Source: Symsagittifera roscoffensis (taxonomy: Eukaryota; Xenacoelomorpha; Acoela; Convolutidae). From it: a stretch of 64,000 nt of DNA. Location of the stretch: positions 48,123,220 through 48,187,219 of the forward strand of contig NC_087063.1 of assembly GCF_963678635.1 (NCBI RefSeq), read 5' to 3'. Both the position numbers and the translations under genes were made by a program. Shown here one piece after another: positions 41,667 through 51,100 of this stretch. The notes beneath the pieces were generated by a model. It saw only the letters and a list, made by a program, of their open reading frames with translations. It had not been told where the DNA came from and ran no database searches. The number at the start of each line of letters is the position of its first letter. Within the stretch, counting starts at the first letter, position 1.

Positions 41667-41909
41667 CAGGTTCTTGAGAAACTACAATTTGTAAATGTAT
41701 TTGCTAATCATGTTTATTGGGACATGTCTCTGAGAAGTCTCGGAATATAAGCGCTGTTAGTACGGTTCTGTAACTTGGCATACAGATCACTGATATTGCT
41801 GCAAACCATTTGACCGGAATGAAACTTCGGATTGTGATTGATTTTGCGATGAAAATATATGCGGCGTTTCCCTGACAGGTTCTTGAGAAACTACAATTTG
41901 TAAATGTAT
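41642..41909. repeat. pair of ~55-bp direct repeats at the LINE 3' end
   Basis: ATGCGGCATTTCCTTGACAG and the following 35 bases (41650-41700) recur at about 41859-41909. The repeated sequence includes the last LINE codons and may be a short 3' tail duplication. Confidence 0.6.
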
Positions 41910-42601
41910 GGTTAATCAGTTGTTCTTTACTGATTTCGATTTCAATTAAGACTTATTTATTTAAAAACAAAATTTGTGAAGTGTTTTTTAAAATCAGGTT
42001 ATTTGAAAAATTTATTTAAAACAAGCGAGAACGTCGTATCTCGGAAACTTAGGTAAATGAGCAGTCATACTTTGAGGCCACAGTTGCAACCCCTGAAAAT
42101 ACGCGGTCGTCCGCCTACTACAGGTTTGAGAATTTCAATTTTGTGAATTCTTTAAAACCTACGTTTTTTGAGATTTTGTGGAAAAGTCTTACAAAAATTG
42201 TCATATCTCATAGACACGGATTTCAGGAGACAGATTTCGTGTCCAGGTTTTTTTTTCAACCACAGAGTACCCTAACAGCTTTTCGACATAGTTTAAAAAT
42301 TTTCGATCTTTATTTTTTAGGCTATTTGAGCTTTGTCAAAAACCAATTAAAAGAATTTGTTTTTTTTCTAAGGTTTGCCCTTCCGTAAAACGGAAAAAGC
42401 TATAGGGTTAACGCATTCACGCTCCTCAGATGTTTGGCGAGTGAACACAAACCCCATATACAAAAAATACATACTTTGGAAACGACAGTTAGTGATTATT
42501 CGAAAATGAAAACAGGAAATCGTTCGATTAACTAATACTTTTTAATGGATGTCTAAGTGCTCACATCCTTTCCGGATGAAAATTATATACAATTTCAATT
42601 A
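41910..42601. other. spacer with two diverged ~160-bp repeat units
   Basis: Units related to 32591-33297 lie near 42060-42140 and 42190-42310. The remainder is AT-rich. A minus-strand AATAAA (TTTATT near 42308) could serve the MAT2B-like gene. Confidence 0.35.
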
Positions 42602-43489
42602 TTATCCCAAAAGGAGTGACATCGCATCATCGAAAGGAGTTTGCTGAATACTCAGTTTTAATTCATTCTTTTCCATGGAGAGATGACAGTCATAAGGCCT
42701 CTTTACTGCGGTACTTACAACTGTTTCGGGTTCAATATAATCCAGTGAGATTTGTTTCAAACGAGCCATTCTTTGGACCATTTCAAATTTTGTCATGCAC
42801 TCATTTCCTGAAAAATGCAAAACTCCTAATCCTTCTGGTTTCTCAGCTAGATAATTGCTAATTTCTAGGAGAAACATTGCAACGTCATCGCAAAAAGTGG
42901 GATATCTTTTCTCTATATGATTCATTTTGCACATTTGCTTCTCCAAAAAAGATAGTTTCAACGCCTTCATAAGTATGGTAACAGCGCTTTCATCCAAATC
43001 TTCGGTCCTTCCGAAAAGCACAGGAACTCTTAGTATACACCACTTTAATCCTTCTTTTGCCTTGACACATTCTTCTCCCGCTAACTTCAGTTCTCCGTAC
43101 GTATTGATGGGGTTGGGTTTAGAATTTACTTCGTAGGGTGCATTGGTCCCGTCAAAAACATAATCAGTGCTGATATAGATCAAAGAAATATTGCTCGCTG
43201 CACAGATAGAAGCGATGTTATCAGTGCTGTTAACGTTTAATTGCTTTGACTTTTCTGGATTTTTTTGAACCTCTTCAGGTCTGCGTTCAGCTGCCGAATG
43301 GATTATTATATCTGGCTTGTGAGTCATGACAAATTTTATCACAGCCTCATTTTCTAGCAGATTTACTTTATGCAATGGAGATGAGGCCCGTGAAAAAGCC
43401 ATTCCAATTATCTCAAAGTTATTTTTTATAAATTTGGCCATCACAGCGCGTCCAAGGAGACCAGATGCACCCGTCAGTAAAACTTTCAT
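42602..43489 (-). CDS. MAT2B: methionine adenosyltransferase regulatory subunit beta (MAT2B-like), single exon
   Basis: A 295-residue extended short-chain dehydrogenase/reductase of the RmlD/MAT2B type. The N-terminal nucleotide-binding motif is LLTGASGLLGRAV, followed by the conserved HKPDIIIHSAAERRP, STDYVFDGTNAPYE (active-site-like Tyr), NTYGELKLAGEE (YxxxK) and LRVPVLFG. MAT2B binds the catalytic subunit and regulates S-adenosylmethionine synthesis in the cytosol. The start was chosen at MKVLLTG (43489); a TATATTTCAG acceptor lies 6 bases before it, implying a spliced leader or 5' UTR intron. The reading frame is intact with no intron and slightly shorter than the vertebrate protein. It is the only complete host gene in the window. 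dTDP-rhamnose reductase is the alternative name, but the HSAAERRPE segment favours MAT2B. Confidence 0.88.
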   Translation of the reverse strand: MKVLLTGASGLLGRAVMAKFIKNNFEIIGMAFSRASSPLHKVNLLENEAVIKFVMTHKPDIIIHSAAERRPEEVQKNPEKSKQLNVNSTDNIASICAASNISLIYISTDYVFDGTNAPYEVNSKPNPINTYGELKLAGEECVKAKEGLKWCILRVPVLFGRTEDLDESAVTILMKALKLSFLEKQMCKMNHIEKRYPTFCDDVAMFLLEISNYLAEKPEGLGVLHFSGNECMTKFEMVQRMARLKQISLDYIEPETVVSTAVKRPYDCHLSMEKNELKLSIQQTPFDDAMSLLLG

Positions 43490-43510
43490 ACTTAACTGAA
43501 ATATAAGCAA

Positions 43511-45161
43511 ATATCAGTGAGAGGCGAAGGCGATGCAAGAACAAAAAGAAAAACCGGAAACCCATAATTAAGCAGTAGGAATTAACATTTCGTCCAAGTA
43601 CAATTTTTCTGTTAAATTATGAAGGTTTGTGTACATTTGTGACATTCGACCAGAATGTGTCAAAATGCAAGTTTGGATTCGAATTTTTATTGTTGCATCT
43701 GACTGGGAAGATTGATGGTTTTTACGAGTTAATGGTGTTAATTATTCTGTTTAACGAATCAGGAATGGTTAATTTGGATTGACATGCTGATTTTTAAAAT
43801 TTCGATTTGAGCATGAACACGTAACAATGTAACAGTCGCCTACTTTAGTCACATATGAGGCTTAAGAAAAATAGGCCCTATAACCATTGGCTCAAGAGTC
43901 AGGGACACTATCTCTTGTGTTTTTCCGCCTCAAGAACGGTCGGAGCCAATTCGGTTCGCTTGCGACATGAGACTGGAACCCATTACAGCTTAAAGGCCAC
44001 TACCAAAATACCCCCCCACTCTAGAAATAGAAACGTCCCCATACTTAGGTCTCGGAATACCCAAAATACATGAACGCCATTAAAAACCGGGTCGGAACCA
44101 TCCGCTTAGTTACTTTTTATTGGACAGTGGAACTTTGATCCATTTCAGATGGATCAACCTAAAACTCGCCTTATCTCAACATAACTATCATAAAATGCAC
44201 TCGAGAAATTTAAATTGGAACTTACATATCGACGCACTTGAGTATGAGGAGTGAGTTAAAGATGAGCAGCTTGAGAATTAACTAATATAACTAAATAAGT
44301 TTTAAGGCCAATTAGTTTCAATAACGAAAGTAAGTTCTGTCTCAAGAATTGAAGTTTTCGTTTGGACCATTAGGACACTCGAGTAGTCCTCTATTCCGTT
44401 GAAGGTCCACACTATTCCATTCGAATAGTGATCCTTCCTCAAGTCAATGTTGTTTTCTCCTGTTTTCGGGATAAGACAGCTCTACTCTCTTGATATTTCG
44501 TATCGAGAAATTGCGAACAGCAATCTCCTGCCTTTTTCTTGAGTAGTTTCCCGCTCTTGTTAATTCGGGTGTTCTCATTTCTGACTTTTTCATTTTCAGT
44601 TGGTTCGAGAAAATTGAGCATGACATGCTCAATTCGAATTTTGCAAAATTAAAATTTCACTCCAAAATTGCGTATTTCTCAAGGTCAAACCCCTAGACAT
44701 GACCGACCCAAACATACTCCCCGGACTCGAGATCGATGTCCTCATCGTGTGTTGTCATCTGCCAATAAGTCCCAGAGAACCGAGTGTTGCTCAAGATACA
44801 GTGCCAGTGGTCATTTACAGAAGTTTGCATCGAACTTAAGCTTATCTACCTTGCAAAATTCACGACCATATAAAATTTTCACACTACCGCTAAACAGCAA
44901 TCAAAATCTGCACACACCTGCACCCCTGGATCCCCGTTTTTTTTTTTTTAAGCTGGAAATTTTTAAAATTTCTTTTGTCCTATTTCAGTCAGAGAATTGT
45001 CATGCATCAGTTTGATTTATATACTAGATCTATCATATTAATAACAATATCTTATTCGTCTAAAATTTCTTTTCCGTGAACCCAGATTTTATCCAAGTTC
45101 ACACTCAAGCCCCCTCCCTCTCAAGACTCAAGACTCTAGAATTTCCTTTCGAGCCACTGGC
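43511..45161. other. non-coding segment; likely 3' region of the giant retroelement from ~43.9 kb
   Basis: No gene seen. From about 43,900 to 45,160 the hexamer CTCAAG/CTTGAG appears around ten times, far above chance, as in the retroelement to the right. This suggests that this part belongs to that element (3' UTR/LTR). A minus-strand AATAAA (TTTATT near 44115) is present. I could not identify an LTR pair. Confidence 0.4.
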
Positions 45162-48100
45162 TCACCTCATGTTCTTCGCCTTCGAGGTACCTGATACCGG
45201 TGTTCTTGGCACTGTAATTTGTTCCAATAGTGCCTCTTCGTCATCGGAGCTAATCACAATTTCCTCCCAGGCCTTCAGCTGTTCATAGGCTCGCATCCAC
45301 TCTCTCTGCTCTTGCAACCTTTTCAATTGACTTGGTAGGCCTTTCACCTTCGACTCCCGGTTCAAGCAGAAGGAGTTATGAAGACTCAAGCTCACATTCC
45401 TCGCCAGGTCCTCCTCCAGTATCGTTTCCCTCGCTCTAGAATTGTCTCTGGATATTCTGCCTACTCTTTTCCACCCCGCCGTGATTGCGTTTCGATGGGT
45501 TAGCAGAGGTCTCTTAAAGGCATCTGGCCCTATTTCAGCTTGGAATTGTCGATATTCCTTCTGATGTTTCCTCATGTGGTCCTTTGTCACTGCATACAAC
45601 CAGGATGTTAACGTCGCACGAAACCAAGGAAAGAATCTCAGGCGGCTCCATATGTGTCTGACTTGCACTGGTATGGCGAATACCTTGCATGCAGTCTCGA
45701 ACAACTCCAGTCTCCTGCTGTAATCTATCGCATAAATCGATTCAGCTGTTGGCGCTCTCGATTCTCTGTACTTCGCTATATTCTCCTCAATCCATCTCAG
45801 AGCCAGCATCGTGCTTACCACTAAGATGGTCACCTTTTGTCGATACTCCGGTAGTCCTAGCGACTTAATTTCTTCTACGTCCCAGATCAGACAGAGATTG
45901 GCGCGGTCCGGGTACCACACTGTCTGCGCCAGACAGTGGCATGGACAATCCCCATGCGTGAGGTCGATGCTTCTAAGGTTGCGTTCTCCCGAAGCTTCTA
46001 GGAGAGGCTCAAGTTCCATCATTTTCTCATGCACCACGTCGACTTCTTCCGAGCTTGAAGCACCTACTGCGGGTTTCCCCACCACGTTCTGCTTCCCATG
46101 ATCACTTGCATTTTCGCTCTCCAAGCCTAGAAGTTCTTCACCCCAGATTTCACTCAAGTCATCTCTTTGCTCCTTTGGTACTGCTCCTCGGATCTTCCTC
46201 AATAGCTTGTGTGAGTGGTGTGACATCCGAGCTAGTCTCACGCACTTGGGCACTGAGAAGGCTTTGTCTATCATCACCCTCTGGCTGGACACCTCCACCA
46301 TCGCCATGTGTAGTGGATAGTGGCTCCCACATAGGTTAGCCAACACTGATCCCACTAAGGATTTTGCATTTAGAGGCAATCCATAGGCTTCGCTCATGGG
46401 AAATCCCATCTCTGCCTCGAGTCCGATCTTCCAACTCTTGATGTGCTTCTGGTTCACTTGTAGCACTCCGGGCCATGATTCCACGCTTAACGCGGTCACC
46501 AGGTGATGTTCTGACTCTAGCCTCTCCAGTGACTGGAGACTGCACATTCTTGAGAAGAATCCCAAGGCTGTCGCTAGGTTCACGGTGGTCCTCGCGTAAC
46601 ATTCAGCCACTATCTGTACCTCACTCTTCTCCCTTTCAGTGATATCTTCAAACCAGGTAGTGAGGTCCTCTTTCTGGAAAGATTGTATCCTGACGCATAA
46701 TCGTCCATCACAAATATGTTCGCCGTTACTGCATGTCGAATCAAGACAACTGCCCGGCTCCATCCTCCTCACCGGCTCTGTTCCACTTGTCACCTCACCT
46801 GATTCTTTCACCTGAGGCAAGATCAGTTTGTGTACTATGCTCAAGATCGCCAAGTCCTCATCCTCTGTCGGTGCCAATCTCACTCGCTCAGTGACCTCCT
46901 CAATCATACTTGCATGGGGATGTGGACACCAGGAAGGTCTGAGTAATTTCCATACCACTCCCAGGTTCGTGATCAACACGCCACTCCCATCACCCATTTT
47001 TAGCTCCACTCTTTTACTTGAGCGTGGCACACTTATCACTCCCGGCATCCCCTCAAGAACCAGACCCAGGCTAGGTCTCTCTCTTTCCACAACGTCTATC
47101 TCCACTATCTTCTCTGTCCAGAACTTCAACAGCTCCGCCACTTCATAATTTCTGTTGGCTCCTCCAGCTTCCAGGTCCAAGAAGGGGTTGTACGCCATTC
47201 CCATTACTCCAGAAACATATTGGTACTCTCCCTTTCTGTTGAGTTTCAAGTACTCCCCTGACGAAGCCAGGTTGCGGTGAACGTCGTGCTCCTCTTCGAA
47301 CTTCTTGTTGTAGAACCTCCGTATCTCATCCAACTTCCTATGGTTCTCCAGAGATTGCCTAGAACCATCCTCCCTCTCTATCCCAGTGCTCTGATACACA
47401 TTCAAGATGACTGTGGAGACTCTCCTTTCCAACGTCTTGCTTGCGACTGCTTTCTGATGACATGCTAGGATGGTACTGTCAGTCATCATCGACATCGTCC
47501 ACCTCAAGAAACAGGTTGCATCCTTCCTCCTTGCCAGACTCAAGCCTGAGTTGTCCTTGGCAACGTGCTGCATCAACATTCGGTATATCTCTAGATTTTT
47601 TCCTCCCAGCTTCAACTTGTCGTATGAGGTCAGCGTCTCCAGCTCTATCCCCAACAGGCTCCACGCGAACATCAGTTGTCCTGCAGTCCTGATAAAGGGA
47701 TTCGCCATCAGTGGTGGTGCCGATGAGGATGTCCTCATCGCCTCTTCAAAATGATCCTTCAATAAGTTCTGCCAGGATCTCTTCAGCTGGTTTGCCAACT
47801 CTATCTTGTTGACCTCAGCCTTCTGCTGGGTGGCCCAGCTGTATCGTTTGCGAGCCACTCCACTGTTCAACTTCTTCAAACAGCCTTCCATCTCCTTCAA
47901 TGTCTCGAGAGCTATCCACCATGGTCGGGAGGTGTTTCTGGTTTTACTTTTCTCAAGTGGATCACTGGTCACTTGCTTCCCGACAGCTTGATGTTCACTT
48001 GAGACCCACTCTTTGCCAACATCTACTTCCCAGGTCTGCCCGCTCGTCGAACCTCGCTTCATTTTTATTCTTTGAGGTTTGAAATCTTCCTCCGTCACGG

Positions 48101-51100
48101 AACTAGTGGGATTCTCCATTTCTTTTTCTATGTCGAGCAGTTTCCTCGGTTCGTAGCTACTCTTGTAGGCTGCCGTTTTCCATCGCGCCAGAACCATGGG
48201 AGCCGTCTCTCTCAAGTCTTTTTCCGAGACCGCGTCAGCTGAAGGACTGCCCATTCCCTCCACGTCTCTCTTCCTCTTGCGAGACCTCACGTCTTTGCTT
48301 GGGGGCGTCACTGGTATCATCACTGATTCAACTTCCTTTTCTCCAGCCAACTCTTGCCTCCCCCCTGCTCGAGCCTTAAGGATATTAGTACTTTTAATCA
48401 TATTACTAGTTCCTACCTTATCCCCCCTTGTACACTTAATTATTTTATTGTCAGTTTTCTGTTTTGGAGTAGAGCTGTCTTTACATTTGTCTTCTCTGGT
48501 CTTTCTTGACTTTCTCAACTCGACCATTTTGTTCAGTAGTTCCACTCTAGCTTTCTCTTCTAAACCCGTCCCCACCAGGACAGGCTCACCAAACTTCACC
48601 ACCGTGTCCCACAGTTCTTCTTTGAAATTATCCAACGTGGTGTCTTCATCCACTTCTCGATTGAATTCGCTCAAGAACTTTTGCCAAGCATCTCCATCCA
48701 GAGTGCCCAGGAAGGCGTCTCTGTTTCCCTCGAAGGTATTCTTCTCCCTCCTCTCCGTACTCAAGAAGATCATTCCCATGTTGGGATTCTCGCTTGTCAA
48801 CGACATTTCCGGGTACTTGCGAGGGGACGAGGTCAAAGGTGGCGTGGGAGTATCTGCCCAGTTTTCTTCACTCAGGTCTTTCAACAATTCCTGCGCTGTG
48901 AATTCCACTTCCGTTGGCTTTTGCTCTGGTGTGTTTCCCACTTCCATATCCTCTCCTACCTCACTGAGGGTTTCATCCATGCTTTCGTCTCCTGACTCTG
49001 CTTCCCTTCTCTCAAAGATCCTCTTGAATCGATCTGCCACGGTGCCACTCTTTTTATCCCCAGGGATGTCTACTGGAAGGGGTGATGGTGTCGCTGAACT
49101 CGTCGCCTCACCTTTTGTCAGTGCCACGTACAATGGACCTGCTGCATCTAACTTCTCTCCTTCTCTATTACGCTCCATCAGCTCAAGTCCGTAAGGTGCC
49201 CGGTACTTCCTTGTGGCAAACAGCATCGCGTCTGCTTTCAGTGCTACATGCCCTTCTTCCACTATCATCCTGCCGTCGTCCCATACCGGCAGCTGGTTCT
49301 CTAGGCCTGCCCGCTTAAGTACTCTCAAGGTATCTCGCACGTCGAATTTAGGGGGCATCGATCCTCTGATTTTCTTGGCTTGAGTCGTCCATGAGTTTAT
49401 CTTCACATCGCTAGTATGGAAATAAATTGCTGCAGTATAGCCGATGAAGAGCGGATCCCAGCCGTCAGTAAACTCCTTCTGCCGTTCTTCAGTCGTGGTT
49501 CTCGCGTAGGAGGATGGGACAACCAGGGAACTGTTCATCCCTAGGGTCATTCTCCTCACTATGGGGAACTCGGGAATGCTCGTCGGTAGGGCTTCTCTCT
49601 CCAATATCGCTTCCAGCTCCTTTTTCACCAACTCGAAACTTTTTGTCCATGCAGGGATTCTCAAGATTTCTTGTCCATTGGCTGCCAAGGGATTCAAGTT
49701 CCAAAACTTGGGGTAAGTTTCGATGGGGCCCTCGCGCTTGCCTCCCATCCGGCATTGCATTTGTCCTCGGAAACTGTACACGATCAACTCTGGATCCTTC
49801 ACCTTTCCGAAGAGCACCGTGTTGCTCATTTGTGCCCTTAGCACCTCTTGCTGGCACCAGTTCAGTGTCGTTCCATCCAGTACGCTTATGAGGCTCACGT
49901 GGGTCACGGAATATCGATAAGCTGTCACCAAGGGATCTGGAAATGCGAACGTGACAGCCGGTCCATATATACAAGTCACGACCTCCCCCAGCCCCCGGAT
50001 AATCCCCATGGGATCCGATCTCATGGCCAGGCATAGATCCGTTAATAGAGGCATGCCTCCATTCACTTTTCTCCACTCCTCTCTGGTCTTCGGGCTCTTT
50101 TCTTCGCCAGTCAGGTGCCTGTTCTGCATCAGTAGATACTGCACGAGCAGCGTCCTTAGCCCGGCTGCACACTTGTACGAGTAGGTCTCAATACTCGAGT
50201 GTGTTCTTCCCATCGCCAGGGGCTCCCCATACCTCATCAATCGGTGAAATGACGCCAGTTCACCGTGGGTCAGGAGTACTAACGTCAAGTATCCATCTAT
50301 TCTGAGGGCGTCCACACCACGACTGAACATGTATGCGGGGCCCATATTAAACAAGTATCTTGGGTAGACCAGGTACAGCGCCAGCAACAGGCTGATCGGC
50401 ATATTCAACATCTCCTGTATAAACGCATCAAAGATCGTCTCCTTCGCACTGTACACCTCAGTCAGGAACTCTCTTCCCCAACAAGGACTCAAGAACTCGA
50501 GAATCTCATGATCCCTCCTCGTCTTCAGCTCACCCCACGCGTGCTCTCTCCAAAATCCTCCAATCGTGACCTCGTTGGCTGCCGTGACGAACCTGCCAAC
50601 CGTCATCCCCTTTTCCTCAGCTTTTCCCAGTTGCTCCTCGAGAAACTCCCAGATCTGCTTCACCAGAGGCGGCGCATCCTCTCTTGTTTTCCTCGTGGCA
50701 TTTTCCAACCTTGGGCTTAAGAAGGGCCATCTGCCTCCCTCTTGCGCCAACCGATTCCCCATCGACTCCAGTTGTTTCTCCGATGTGGCCACGTTCTGCC
50801 TTTCGTTGTTTGGCCCTCTAGATCTGCTGGTCGAGCTCGTAATGGTCAACTCCATGTCCCGAAACCACAGACTAGCCGTCAGGTGAATTATCACTGGGTG
50901 ATCATCCCTAAGGATCGGGCTGAGCTTGAGTTGCCTGGCAAAGTTAGATATTTCCAGTAGGAGGACCTCGTCTAATACGATGAGGATATCAGCCAACTCG
51001 TGAAAGCCTCTCAATGCATGGGAGACGTCCGCCCACGCTGCCGCGAGTTCTGACTTGCACAGCCTCAAGTTCGTCGGTTCCAATTCTCGGTTGGGAGCTG

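Noticed and set aside
43500-45161. 3' LTR of the giant retroelement
   Set aside because: I compared this region with 63283-64000 and saw no direct repeat; the partner LTR may be outside the window, so no LTR is called.
48196-49194. 332-codon plus-strand frame opposite the giant ORF
   Set aside because: It mirrors a Ser/Glu-rich coding region on the other strand; it reads as Ser/Leu-rich low complexity with no domain.
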